From Robiginitalea sp. (GTDB lineage: Bacteria > Bacteroidota > Bacteroidia > Flavobacteriales > Flavobacteriaceae): 64,000 nt of DNA. Made by a program: the position numbers and the translations under genes. The notes under the pieces are model-generated. The model saw nothing but the letters and a program-made list of their open reading frames with translations. It did no database searches and was not told where the DNA came from. Position 1 is the first letter of the stretch. The number at the start of each line of letters is the position of its first letter. Location of the stretch: the NCBI GenBank assembly GCA_024642005.1, contig JAHECA010000003.1, forward strand, positions 119,058-183,057. Reading direction: 5' to 3'. Below, piece after piece: positions 33,455-41,999 of the stretch.

Positions 33455-34002
33455 ACCCGATCGGGGCCAACCACATAAGAAAGGGGTTCATCGCCCGGGT
33501 GCAGGTCAGCTATCTCCGGCACAGGCCCAAAGAGGGAAAGCCCGACAGCCAGCACATCTTCCCGGCACATTTGCAGGAAGCGGTCGTAGTAGCCGCCCCC
33601 ATAACCTACCCGGTTTCCTTTTTTGTCAAAGGCCAGCAGGGGCACAAACACCACATCGATGGTTTCCGGCTGCACCGCAATGCCCTCCACAGGCTCGGGT
33701 ATTCCCCAGCTATTTGGACTGAGCCGGGTGTTTTCAGTTAAAAGCAGATGGGTCAGGCCGCCTTTGGGCCCCATTTTGGGAACGGCAATATTTTTGCCTT
33801 TTTCGCGCAGCAAAGCGATCAGGAAGGAGGTGTCTACTTCCCTTTTTTCGACGACAGATAAATAAAGATGAAAAAGTGCTTTATCCCAGAGCGGGAGAAG
33901 CAGGCAATTTTGCGCAATGCGCCAACTCGCCTCCTTTAGGCGTTCTTCCGTAAGTTGATTTCTAAGGCGCAGATACTCTAATCGAAGCTCTTTTTTCAAC
34001 AT
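33442..34002 (-). CDS. 5-Formyltetrahydrofolate cyclo-ligase
   Basis: 186 residues. The N-terminal basic helix KKELRLEYLRLRNQL, the ATP-binding region, and the C-terminal FVPLLAFDKKGNRVGYGGGYYDRFL are the family signature. It converts 5-formyl-THF to 5,10-methenyl-THF with ATP in the cytoplasm, a folate repair step. It is convergent with lspA, with overlapping ends and no terminator between them. Confidence 0.92.
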   Translation of the reverse strand: MLKKELRLEYLRLRNQLTEERLKEASWRIAQNCLLLPLWDKALFHLYLSVVEKREVDTSFLIALLREKGKNIAVPKMGPKGGLTHLLLTENTRLSPNSWGIPEPVEGIAVQPETIDVVFVPLLAFDKKGNRVGYGGGYYDRFLQMCREDVLAVGLSLFGPVPEIADLHPGDEPLSYVVGPDRVYAF

Positions 34003-34051
34003 CGCAGTTCGATCAAACGCTTAGTGTGGGATGGGGGAGCATTTAATCCTG

Positions 34052-34138
34052 CTAGTCCTTGGCCGAAACGGCAAAGTACACTTTGAAAAAGAGCATAAGT
34101 ATTAGGTACAGTCCCAGGGTAATGAGATAATTGTCCAT
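34052..34138 (-). CDS. Possible tiny membrane peptide (28 residues)
   Basis: An ATG-started frame: after MDNYL almost everything to residue 24 is hydrophobic or aromatic (ITLGLYLILMLFFKVYFAV), ending SAKD. The uninterrupted membrane segment with a short charged tail is unlikely by chance and resembles small subunits of membrane complexes. No family is recognised. It sits upstream of the cyclo-ligase gene on the same strand, 49 bp away. Confidence 0.4.
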   Translation of the reverse strand: MDNYLITLGLYLILMLFFKVYFAVSAKD

Positions 34139-34449
34139 AAATGTAATGCCCTGTATTTCTCTAAATGTAAATAAAAAAATGGTACGCTCAGAGTTAAACG
34201 GCATGAAATTACCGATGAAATGCATGCTTTTAAAAAAAATTTAACTTTTGGCCGCCCTGTCTTTTATGATGTCCTTATGCACGGCCCGGTCAACAGGGCA
34301 GGCGGTCAGACAAAGAAAGGCCTCCCCTGTGCAATGGCCATGCAGGACGCATGAGAACTTTTAAGAAGCATGCGGGCACATCAGGCGATGAGCCGAGACC
34401 CGGCTGCGGATAACCCGGGTAACCCTATCTTTGCGGGGAAAGGTATCCT
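34139..34449. other. Intergenic region upstream of uvrC
   Basis: 311 bp without a convincing gene. It contains an AT-rich left part, an inverted repeat GCCCTGT (34254-34260) with ACAGGGC (34293-34299), and the uvrC -7 element at its right end. A 32-codon plus-strand frame near 34268 has no supporting feature. Confidence 0.5.
34426..34433 (+). promoter_or_regulatory. -7 element of uvrC
   Basis: TATCTTTG, an exact TAnnTTTG, ends 16 bp before the uvrC ATG. It may also drive the patatin-like gene downstream. Confidence 0.5.
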
Positions 34450-36240
34450 ATGGAGCAGCCTCCCATTGCGATTCAGTTAAAAACACTGCCCGAGAGCCCT
34501 GGCGTTTATCAGTTTTTTGATGCCGAGGGTAAAATACTTTATGTAGGTAAGGCCAAGAACCTCAAAAAAAGAGTGAGCTCTTATTTTACCAAAACCCACG
34601 ATACGGGTAAAACCCGGGTGCTGGTGAGGAAAATAAGGGCTGTAAGGCATATAGTGGTTCCAACCGAGTCTGATGCCCTGCTGTTGGAAAACAACCTGAT
34701 CAAGGAGCACCAGCCCCGCTACAATGTGCTGCTGCGCGACGACAAGACATATCCGTGGCTGTGCATCAAGAATGAGCGCTTTCCCCGCATCTTCCCGACC
34801 CGCAAACGACTGCGCGACGGGTCGGAATACTTCGGCCCATTTACGCAAATGCGCACGGTGCGCACCCTGCTCGACCTCATCAAAAGCGTGTATCCGCTTC
34901 GCACCTGCAATTACGACCTGTCGGCAGAGAAAATCCAGGCCGGCAAATACAAGCGGTGCCTGGAATACCACCTGGGCAATTGCCTGGGTCCTTGTGAAGG
35001 CCTGCAAGACGAAGCCTCCTATACCCGCGCCATTGGCGATATACGCGAAATCGTGAAAGGGAATTTCGGGCATTCGCTCCGCTATTTCAAACACCACATG
35101 CAGCAACTGGCTGCGGAAATGCGTTATGAGGAGGCCCAGCAGGTTAAGGAAAAAATAGACATCCTGGAGAACTACCAGGCCAAGTCGGCCGTGGTGCACC
35201 CGGGGATTAGCGACGTGGATGTTTTTAGCATCGTCTCTGACCCCTCCCACGCCTACGTGAACTATATGCAGATTTCCCACGGCCTGGTGGTGCGCTCCCA
35301 TACCCTGGAAATCAAGAAGAAACTCGAAGAGACCGACGAGGAACTGCTGCCCCTGGCCGTAGTGAGCCTGCGTGAGCGGTTTGAGTCGGCCTCACGCGAG
35401 GTGTACCTGCCTTTCGGGGTTCCCCTGCCGGAATCGGTCAAAGTAACGGTTCCCAAACAGGGCGACAAGCGGAAAATCGTGGTGCTTTCTGAAAACAACG
35501 CCCGCCTTTACCGGCAGGAACGCTTCAAGCAGATACGGATTACAGACCCCGACCGGCACGTGAAGCGCCTCATGGAACAAATGAAAAAGGATTTGCGCCT
35601 GCCGGTCGAACCGCGGCATATTGAGTGCTTCGACAACTCGAACATACAGGGCTCCAGCCCGGTTGCAGCCTGCGTGGTTTTTCGCGACGGCAAACCCGCC
35701 AAAAAGGATTACCGGCATTTCAACATCAAGACTGTCGAAGGCCCGGACGATTTCGCCTCCATGGCCGAGGTAGTGTTTCGCCGGTACCGGCGCATGCTGG
35801 ACCAGGACGAACCCCTCCCGCAGCTCATCGTCATTGACGGGGGCAAAGGACAGCTTTCCGCAGCCCTGAAAAGCCTCGAGCAGCTCGGTTTGAGAGGCAA
35901 GATCGCCATAGTGGGCATCGCCAAGCGGCTGGAGGAAATCTATTTCCCGGAAGACCCCATTCCGCTCTACCTCGACAAGAAATCCGAATCGCTCAAGGTA
36001 ATCCAGCAACTGCGCAATGAAGCACACCGTTTCGGCATTACCCACCACCGCAACCGGCGGAGCAAAGCAGCCATCAGTTCGGCCCTGGAAGAGATAGACG
36101 GGGTCGGAGAACAAACGGCCCGGGAGCTGCTGCGGCGCTTCAAATCGGTAAAACGGGTCAGGGCGGCCAGCCTGGAAGAACTCGCCGAGGCCATCGGCCC
36201 TGCCAAGGCTCGGAAAGTTTATGATAGTTTGCGCGAATGA
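34450..36240 (+). CDS. uvrC: Excinuclease ABC subunit C
   Basis: 596 residues with the full UvrC order: GIY-YIG nuclease (SPGVYQFFDAEGKILYVGKAKNLKKRV, about 14-90), a cysteine-bearing linker (TCNYDLS, CLEYHLGNCLGPCEG), the UVR motif near 210, the RNase H-like endonuclease with IECFDNSNIQGSSPVAACVVF and VIDGGKGQL, and C-terminal helix-hairpin-helix repeats (EEIDGVGEQTARELLRRF). It makes both incisions in nucleotide excision repair. The patatin-like gene starts 14 bp after the stop. Confidence 0.96.
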   Translation: MEQPPIAIQLKTLPESPGVYQFFDAEGKILYVGKAKNLKKRVSSYFTKTHDTGKTRVLVRKIRAVRHIVVPTESDALLLENNLIKEHQPRYNVLLRDDKTYPWLCIKNERFPRIFPTRKRLRDGSEYFGPFTQMRTVRTLLDLIKSVYPLRTCNYDLSAEKIQAGKYKRCLEYHLGNCLGPCEGLQDEASYTRAIGDIREIVKGNFGHSLRYFKHHMQQLAAEMRYEEAQQVKEKIDILENYQAKSAVVHPGISDVDVFSIVSDPSHAYVNYMQISHGLVVRSHTLEIKKKLEETDEELLPLAVVSLRERFESASREVYLPFGVPLPESVKVTVPKQGDKRKIVVLSENNARLYRQERFKQIRITDPDRHVKRLMEQMKKDLRLPVEPRHIECFDNSNIQGSSPVAACVVFRDGKPAKKDYRHFNIKTVEGPDDFASMAEVVFRRYRRMLDQDEPLPQLIVIDGGKGQLSAALKSLEQLGLRGKIAIVGIAKRLEEIYFPEDPIPLYLDKKSESLKVIQQLRNEAHRFGITHHRNRRSKAAISSALEEIDGVGEQTARELLRRFKSVKRVRAASLEELAEAIGPAKARKVYDSLRE

Positions 36241-36254
36241 AGTAACTTCACGTC

Positions 36255-38519
36255 ATGCGCCAAGTCTTGCTTATCGCCGTGCTTTTTGGCCTGAACTGGC
36301 AGGCATACGGGCAGGATACGACCCGGGTGGAAGACCTGCGCATTGGCCTTGTCCTCAGCGGGGGAGGGGCCAAGGGGCTGGCCCATGTGGGCGCCCTGAA
36401 GGTAATCGAGGAAGCCGGGGTGCGTCTCGACTACATAGGAGGCACCAGCATGGGAGCCATTGTGGGGGCGCTCTACGCCTCAGGTTATTCTGCCCATGAG
36501 CTCGACTCCCTGTTTACCCATACCGACTTTTCGACGTTAATCCAGGACGACCTGCCCCGGAGTGCCAAGACCTTTTACGAGAAGGAAGATTCGGAGCGCT
36601 ATGCCCTGACTCTCCCCTTTACGGGTTTCCGGATTTCGTTCCCGCCGGCAATCTCGGGCGGACAGAACATTTACAACGAACTGGTACGGGCCCTGTACCA
36701 CGTGCGCGACGTTGACGACTTCAGTAAGCTGCCCATCCCCTTTTTCTGCATGGCTACCGATGTGGAGACCGGGGAGGAAATCCTCCTCGACAAAGGCTAC
36801 CTGCCGGAAGCGATCATGGCCAGCGGCACTTTTCCTTCCCTCTTTGAACCTGCAGAGGTAAACGGCCGGATCCTGATCGACGGGGGAGTACTCAATAATT
36901 ACCCGGTAGCCGAGTTGCGTGAGCGGGGAGCCCAGCTCGTGATCGGGGTGGATGTTCAGCACGGGCTCCGCGACCGGGAGGCCCTCTTGTCGGCCACGGG
37001 GATCCTGATGCAGATCAACAACTACAGGACGGTGGGCGACATGGTTGAAAAGGCCCAGCTCACCGACATCTATATAAAACCGGCCATAGATGCATTTTCG
37101 GTGATCGATTTCAACCGGCGCGACACCCTGGTCGCTTCGGGAGAGGCCGCGGCCCGGGAGCAACTGGAGGCCATGCGGCAGGCTGCTGCCCGGCAGCAGC
37201 AAAAGCCGCCCCCCCGTTCGTATATAACCCTTGTGGATACGATCGCGGTTAACCGGTTGCTGCTGGAGGGCAACAACAACTACAGCAGGAGCTATGTGAA
37301 AGGGAAACTCCGGTTCGACCTGGCCCAGGATGTACCCTTCAACAAGCTTCAACAGGGCATCAGCAACCTGGCCGCCACGGGCAACTTCAAGACCATCCGC
37401 TACGAGCTCAAGTCGAACGGCCTGGGGCAGGACCTCACCATGAGGCTGCAGGAAAATCCCACCCGGACGTTTATCCGCATCGGGGCCCACTACGACGACC
37501 TCTACAAGAGCGCGGCCCTGATCAACCTGACCCAGAAACACGCCCTGTTCGACGACGACGTGGCTTCCTTCGACATCATCTTGGGCGACAACATCCGATA
37601 CAATGCCCAGTACTACCTCGACAAGGGGTTCTACTGGAGTTTCGGCCTCAACTCCCGCTTCAACACCTTCAATCAAAAAATCCCCTACGGCCTGATACGT
37701 ACCAACTTCGGCCTGCCCACAGATGAAAATATTAACAGCATTGATGTGGATGTCTCCGATCTCACCAACCAGATTTACGTGCAGACCGTATTGCGCGAAG
37801 AATTTGCCTTTGGCCTGGGACTGGAGCACAAATACCTCAAATACAGTACTGAAACCCTTAGCTTGCTGGATTCCACCAATACGGTGGCACCGGGAAATCT
37901 GTCTGATCGACGCACCTACTTTGAAAACAGCCACTACGGAAGTGCTTACGCGACCCTTACCCTGGACACGTACGACGACCGCTATTTCCCGACGCGCGGT
38001 CTTTACTTCGACGGCGATTTCCACATCTACCTGCTTTCTTCAGACTTCAACGACAATTTCGGGGAATTTTCGGTGGCCAAGGCCCGCATGGGCGGGGCAT
38101 TCCCAATCGCGGGAGGGCTGAGCCTGAACCTGGAAACCGAAGGGGGGTTCAAGCTGGGGTCGTCTCCCGTTACTTCCATGGACTTTGTGCTGGGAGGCTT
38201 CGGGGGGAGCCTTATCAATAACTATATCCCCTTTGTCGGGTACGACTTCCTCTCCCTGCCCGGCAACAGCTATGTAAAGGCGTATGGGCGGCTGGACTGG
38301 GAATGGACGCCTAAAAACCACCTGTTGATTGCAGCCAATATCGCCAATGTGGCCGACGATTTGTTCCGCACAGGCGAATGGTTTACCGCCCCCGATTACA
38401 CGGGCTATGGCCTGGGCTACGGATGGGAGTCGTTTTTCGGGCCGGTGCACCTGCTCTATGCCTGGACCCCAGAGGGCAACCAGCGAAGCTTTTTTATCAG
38501 TGTGGGCTTCTGGTTCTGA
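36255..38519 (+). CDS. Patatin-like phospholipase with POTRA and outer-membrane barrel
   Basis: 754 residues. A signal peptide ends near AYGQ-20. The patatin domain has the oxyanion motif GGGAKG (36-41), the serine nucleophile Ser65 in GTSMG and the Asp209 of DGGV. A POTRA-like segment (about 320-400) and a beta-barrel with many alternating strands to the terminal aromatic F (SVGFWF) follow, the architecture of PlpD-type autotransporting lipases. It would be an outer-membrane protein with its phospholipase on the periplasmic or outer face. It follows uvrC by 14 bp, and no partner enzyme is adjacent. Confidence 0.9.
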   Translation: MRQVLLIAVLFGLNWQAYGQDTTRVEDLRIGLVLSGGGAKGLAHVGALKVIEEAGVRLDYIGGTSMGAIVGALYASGYSAHELDSLFTHTDFSTLIQDDLPRSAKTFYEKEDSERYALTLPFTGFRISFPPAISGGQNIYNELVRALYHVRDVDDFSKLPIPFFCMATDVETGEEILLDKGYLPEAIMASGTFPSLFEPAEVNGRILIDGGVLNNYPVAELRERGAQLVIGVDVQHGLRDREALLSATGILMQINNYRTVGDMVEKAQLTDIYIKPAIDAFSVIDFNRRDTLVASGEAAAREQLEAMRQAAARQQQKPPPRSYITLVDTIAVNRLLLEGNNNYSRSYVKGKLRFDLAQDVPFNKLQQGISNLAATGNFKTIRYELKSNGLGQDLTMRLQENPTRTFIRIGAHYDDLYKSAALINLTQKHALFDDDVASFDIILGDNIRYNAQYYLDKGFYWSFGLNSRFNTFNQKIPYGLIRTNFGLPTDENINSIDVDVSDLTNQIYVQTVLREEFAFGLGLEHKYLKYSTETLSLLDSTNTVAPGNLSDRRTYFENSHYGSAYATLTLDTYDDRYFPTRGLYFDGDFHIYLLSSDFNDNFGEFSVAKARMGGAFPIAGGLSLNLETEGGFKLGSSPVTSMDFVLGGFGGSLINNYIPFVGYDFLSLPGNSYVKAYGRLDWEWTPKNHLLIAANIANVADDLFRTGEWFTAPDYTGYGLGYGWESFFGPVHLLYAWTPEGNQRSFFISVGFWF

Positions 38520-38544
38520 GCCCATTTGTTGGCCGCTTGCCCCC

Positions 38545-38573
38545 TTGAGCAAACCGTTTTTTTACGATATTTG
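38545..38573 (+). promoter_or_regulatory. Promoter-like element of the hppD leader
   Basis: TTG (38545-38547), an 18-bp spacer and GATATTTG (38566-38573), which matches TAnnTTTG except for the first base. It would begin transcription at or just before the short leader ORF at 38578. Confidence 0.4.
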
Positions 38574-38577
38574 TGGC

Positions 38578-38637
38578 ATGCCAGCAGGTACTGATCCACA
38601 TTTCCAACTCAGTTCGCACCTCAGGGCCATGTGGTGA
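38578..38637 (+). CDS. Possible hppD leader peptide (19 residues)
   Basis: ATG to TGA, translating to MPAGTDPHFQLSSHLRAMW. The ATG is 4 bp after the -7-like element, so the message would be nearly leaderless. A hairpin begins on the very next base after the stop codon and a terminator follows. Codon content (one Phe, one Trp, two His, no Tyr) does not point to a particular amino acid signal. Confidence 0.3.
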   Translation: MPAGTDPHFQLSSHLRAMW

Positions 38638-38654
38638 GGCGATTATGAATCGCC
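38638..38654 (+). promoter_or_regulatory. Hairpin following the hppD leader ORF
   Basis: GGCGATT (38638-38644) and AATCGCC (38648-38654) form a perfect 7-bp stem around ATG. It directly follows the stop codon of the leader ORF and precedes the terminator at 38665. Confidence 0.4.
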
Positions 38655-38664
38655 CGGAACCTTT

Positions 38665-38691
38665 CCCGGACGACCGGTCCGGTTGTTTTTT
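38665..38691 (+). terminator. Terminator in the hppD leader
   Basis: CCGGAC (38666-38671) pairs with GTCCGG (38677-38682) around a GACCG loop, followed by TTG and six T. It ends 25 bp before the hppD start codon, so it would stop transcription before the gene unless bypassed. It may alternatively end the patatin-like gene transcript 150 bp upstream. Confidence 0.55.
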
Positions 38692-38716
38692 CCTTTTCAC
38701 CTTTAATCAAAATCAC

Positions 38717-39859
38717 ATGCCTTTAACAGACAATACTTCCCTACACCTTCCCAAGGAGGTGCCCGCTGCCGCCGATTTCCTGCCCCTGCTGGGCACCGAC
38801 CACGTCGAACTTTATGTGGGGAATGCCAAGCAGGCAGCCCACTACTATATGTCGGCCTGGGGCTTCCAGCCCCTGGCCTATGCAGGCCTTGAAACCGGGC
38901 AGAAAGAACGTGTTTCCTATGTGCTGCAGCAAGATAAGATACGCCTGGTACTGACCTCGCCCCTCAAACCCGACGGGGAAATCAACCGCCATATCAACCG
39001 GCACGGAGACGGGGTCAAGGTTGTGGCCCTCTGGGTGGACGATGCCCGCAAAAGCTTTGAAGAAACGGTAAAACGGGGCGCCGAGCCCTATATGGAGCCC
39101 AGGGAGGTTTCGGATGAGGGAGGCACCGTGGTGCTGTCGGGCATTCACACCTATGGGGAAACCATTCACCTGTTCGTGGAACGGGCGGCCTATACCGGCC
39201 CTTTTTTGCCGGGCTTCAAGGCCTGGAACCCCCATTACCGGCCCGAGTCGGTCGGCCTCAAGTACATCGACCACATGGTGGGCAACGTGGGCTGGAATGA
39301 GATGAACAAATGGTGTGAGTTTTACGCCAAGGTGATGGGCTTTGCCCAATTGGTTTCCTTTGACGACAAAGACATTTCGACCGAGTACACGGCCCTGATG
39401 AGCAAGGTGATGAGCAATGGGAATGGTCGCATCAAATTCCCGATCAACGAACCGGCCGAGGGGCGCAAGAAGTCGCAGATCGAGGAATATATTGAATTTT
39501 ACAATGGCGCGGGCGTTCAGCACCTGGCCCTGGCTACCGACAACATAATCGACACGGTAACTGCCCTGCGCGACCGGGGCGTGGAGTTCCTGACCGTTCC
39601 GGCCACCTATTACGAAGACGTGCTCGACCGCGTGGGCGAAATTGACGAAGACCTGGCCCCCCTGCGCGAGCTGGGGGTGCTTATAGACCGCGACGAGGAA
39701 GGCTACCTGTTGCAGATTTTCACCAAACCCATCCTCGACAGGCCAACCCTGTTCATCGAAATTATCCAGCGCAAAGGGGCGCGCTCTTTCGGCAAAGGGA
39801 ATTTCAAGGCCCTGTTCGAGTCGATTGAACGGGAGCAACAGGCACGCGGAACCCTGTAA
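38717..39859 (+). CDS. hppD: 4-Hydroxyphenylpyruvate dioxygenase
   Basis: 380 residues from the ATG at 38717; the longer frame upstream runs through the leader structures. Two vicinal-oxygen-chelate repeats are seen, the first from GTDHVELYVGNAKQAAHYYMSAWGF and the second from YIDHMVGNVGWNEMNKWCEFY. The iron ligands are expected in IDHMV, VQHLALATDNI and the C-terminal FIEIIQRKG, and GKGNFKALFESIE is the closing helix. It converts 4-hydroxyphenylpyruvate to homogentisate in tyrosine breakdown. A homogentisate dioxygenase gene is not in the window. kynA lies two genes downstream. Confidence 0.95.
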   Translation: MPLTDNTSLHLPKEVPAAADFLPLLGTDHVELYVGNAKQAAHYYMSAWGFQPLAYAGLETGQKERVSYVLQQDKIRLVLTSPLKPDGEINRHINRHGDGVKVVALWVDDARKSFEETVKRGAEPYMEPREVSDEGGTVVLSGIHTYGETIHLFVERAAYTGPFLPGFKAWNPHYRPESVGLKYIDHMVGNVGWNEMNKWCEFYAKVMGFAQLVSFDDKDISTEYTALMSKVMSNGNGRIKFPINEPAEGRKKSQIEEYIEFYNGAGVQHLALATDNIIDTVTALRDRGVEFLTVPATYYEDVLDRVGEIDEDLAPLRELGVLIDRDEEGYLLQIFTKPILDRPTLFIEIIQRKGARSFGKGNFKALFESIEREQQARGTL

Positions 39860-40195
39860 TCTCTTAGGGAAAACTAAAAATTCGCCCCCAATCGATAAAC
39901 CTTTGTTAAGGTTGGAGTTAAAGTCCGTTAAATATAAAACAGGAGCCGGCCCCTTGTTCTATTTTTGATGGTATAAGGGGTGGTTCCCTTATAACTTTAA
40001 GTATTGGTTTTTCATAATTTAAAGTTTGGTTGGTTATTTAGGAAAAGCTCCGGTCGCTCGATCGGGGCTTTTTTTTGTAAAACGGCTTCGGCCAGAGTGC
40101 CCTGCCCGATGGGGAGGATTGACAATACTTTGGAACAAATCTTGTTTTAGCTATAGAGAATTCCGGCAAGACCGGTTCGTTCTTACATAATTTTA
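39860..40195. other. Intergenic region between hppD and the DUF3108 gene
   Basis: 336 bp without a gene. The middle 135 bp form structured element C, annotated separately. The part to the left is AT-rich and could hold a promoter (TTG near 39913 and TATAAAAC near 39933), but it does not match the TAnnTTTG form. Confidence 0.5.
39942..40076 (+). ncRNA. Candidate structured RNA element C with intrinsic terminator
   Basis: Three hairpins in a row. First: GGAGCC/GGTTCC with an inner CCCCTT/AAGGGG (39942-39987). Second: ACTTTAA/TTAAAGT (39994-40025). Then the 17-mer TTTGGTTGGTTATTTAG (40025-40041), identical to element B, and a terminator with AAAAGC-T-CCGGTCG pairing CGATCGG-G-GCTTTT (40043-40072) followed by eight T counting the stem. 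It could be a free small RNA, the structured end of the hppD transcript, or a control element. The shared motif argues against a plain terminator. Confidence 0.5.
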
Positions 40196-41020
40196 ATGAA
40201 ATTTGCCCCGATGAAGTCCCTTAAAGCCTTGTTCCTGTTCTGCCTGTTAGGCATGGTAGCCGGCATCGCGCAATTCCGGGAAGAATCCGGTTCGCGCGGA
40301 CAGACCGCCGTGTTCAAGCCTGGAGAATGGCTGAAGTTCCGAATTCACTACGGCTTCCTCAATGCCAGCTATGCCACCCTTCACCTCACAGAAGACAAGC
40401 TGGACGGGGTTCCCGTATACCACGTAGTGGGGAAGGGGGAGACCACAGGTTTCGCCAGTCTTTTTTTCAAGGTAGACGACACTTACGAAAGTTATTTCGG
40501 CAAGGAAGACGGAAAACCCTACCGTTTTATCCGAAAAATTGACGAGGGAGGGTACACCAAAGACATCGAAATCCAATTTGACCACCAGGCCGACCGCGCA
40601 GTGCTGCACGACAAGGAAGCGCAGAAGAAACTGCACTTCGATACCCACGAGTCGATACAGGACCTGATTTCGGCCTTCTACTACCTCAGGAAGTTTTACG
40701 AGGCCGACCAGTTGGTAGTAGGCGAGTCTATCGATCTCGACCTGCTCTACGACGACGACGGCATATTTAAATTCCGCCTGAAATACCTGGGCAAGGAAGT
40801 GCTGAAAACCAAGTTCGGAAAGGTGGAGTGCCTCAAATTCAGGCCCTACGTGCAATCTGGCCGGGTTTTCAAAGAACAGGAAAGCCTATCTTTGTGGGTG
40901 TCTAACGACAAGAACAAAATCCCCATCCGGATAGAGGCAAACCTGATGGTGGGTTCGATCAAGGCAGACCTGGACGGCTACAACAGCCTGCAAAACCCGT
41001 TCAAGATAATAATGGACTAA
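40196..41020 (+). CDS. DUF3108 periplasmic protein
   Basis: 274 residues with a signal peptide (KSLKALFLFCLLGMVAGIAQ); a second ATG five codons in (40211) is equally plausible. The mature part is a DUF3108 beta-barrel-like domain: EWLKFRIHYGFLNASYATLHL, YHVVGKGETTGFASLFFKVDDTYESYF and KVECLKFRPYVQSGRVF, ending with VSNDKNKIPIRIEANLMVGSIKADL. The function of the family is unknown; it is exported. The kynA gene follows after 9 bp, so these are co-transcribed. Confidence 0.85.
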   Translation: MKFAPMKSLKALFLFCLLGMVAGIAQFREESGSRGQTAVFKPGEWLKFRIHYGFLNASYATLHLTEDKLDGVPVYHVVGKGETTGFASLFFKVDDTYESYFGKEDGKPYRFIRKIDEGGYTKDIEIQFDHQADRAVLHDKEAQKKLHFDTHESIQDLISAFYYLRKFYEADQLVVGESIDLDLLYDDDGIFKFRLKYLGKEVLKTKFGKVECLKFRPYVQSGRVFKEQESLSLWVSNDKNKIPIRIEANLMVGSIKADLDGYNSLQNPFKIIMD

Positions 41021-41029
41021 ACCAGCCCG

Positions 41030-41995
41030 ATGGACAACAAGGAGCGTCTCGATTCGCAGATTCGGAAACTCGAAACCAAATACAAGGATTCCGGGCAGGA
41101 TATGAACTCTTATCTCGACGGGCTGCTCCACCAGCGTTACCTGACGTATTGGGACTACATCCACCTCGACACCCTGCTGAGCCTGCAGGTGCCACGCACC
41201 CATTTCCCCGACGAGGAAATATTTATCATGTACCACCAGATCACGGAGCTTTATTTCAAGCTTATTCTGCACGAGCAGCGTCAGATCGTGGACGACAAAT
41301 CGCAGGAGGTGGGCTTTTTTACGGAAAAGGTGGAACGGATCAACAATTACTACAAGGCCCTGATTTCCTCTTTCGGAATCATGGTGCGGGGAATGGACAG
41401 GGACCAGTTCCTGCAATTCCGTATGGCCCTGCTCCCGGCCAGCGGCTTCCAGTCGGCCCAGTTCCGGATGATCGAGATCTACGCCACGCCCCTGGAGCTT
41501 TTGGTGCATCCCTCGGAGCGAGACCGGTTTTCACAGGACGACCCCCTGGAAGAGCTCTACGAGCACATTTACTGGAAAAAAGGGGCCACCGACCTGAAGA
41601 CGGGAGAGAAGACTCTGACCCTGAAACAATTCGAATACCGGTATACCCCGCGCTTTATCCGGATAGCCAGGGAAGTGGCCGGCAATACCATGTACCATAA
41701 ATTCCTACATTTGCCTGAGGAACAGCGCCGTTCCAAAGGGCTTCGGGCGGCATTACAGCAGATGGACCTGAATGCGAACGTCAACTGGCCCCTGATGCAC
41801 ATGGGGTCGGCGCACCGGTACCTGAGCAAGGATAAGGAAACACTTGAGGCCACCGGAGGCACCAACTGGAAGTCGTATCTTCCGCCGGGCTTCCAGAAGG
41901 TCGTATTTTTCCCGGAGGCACACGAACCGGAAACATTGGCAAACTGGGGAAAGCAATGGGTGGAGCACCAGCTGAACCCCGAAAAACAGATGTAA
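41030..41995 (+). CDS. kynA: Tryptophan 2,3-dioxygenase
   Basis: 321 residues. The catalytic His69 lies in IFIMYHQITELYFKLILHE, corresponding to the substrate-base histidine. The haem ligand is His257, four residues after Trp253, the spacing of the WxxxH haem site. The ATGGTNWKSYLPP loop matches the GTGGxxG segment of the family. It opens the tryptophan ring to N-formylkynurenine. The M23 peptidase gene begins 4 bp downstream. With the 3-hydroxyanthranilate dioxygenase at 10922 it indicates a functional kynurenine route. Confidence 0.94.
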   Translation: MDNKERLDSQIRKLETKYKDSGQDMNSYLDGLLHQRYLTYWDYIHLDTLLSLQVPRTHFPDEEIFIMYHQITELYFKLILHEQRQIVDDKSQEVGFFTEKVERINNYYKALISSFGIMVRGMDRDQFLQFRMALLPASGFQSAQFRMIEIYATPLELLVHPSERDRFSQDDPLEELYEHIYWKKGATDLKTGEKTLTLKQFEYRYTPRFIRIAREVAGNTMYHKFLHLPEEQRRSKGLRAALQQMDLNANVNWPLMHMGSAHRYLSKDKETLEATGGTNWKSYLPPGFQKVVFFPEAHEPETLANWGKQWVEHQLNPEKQM

Positions 41996-41999
41996 TCTA

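Noticed and set aside
34268..34368. 32-codon plus-strand ORF upstream of uvrC
   Set aside because: Random composition, no promoter in position and no conserved feature.
36537..38024. 495-codon open frame antisense to the patatin-barrel gene
   Set aside because: Opposite a clear patatin protein with catalytic motifs; composition is that of a reversed gene.
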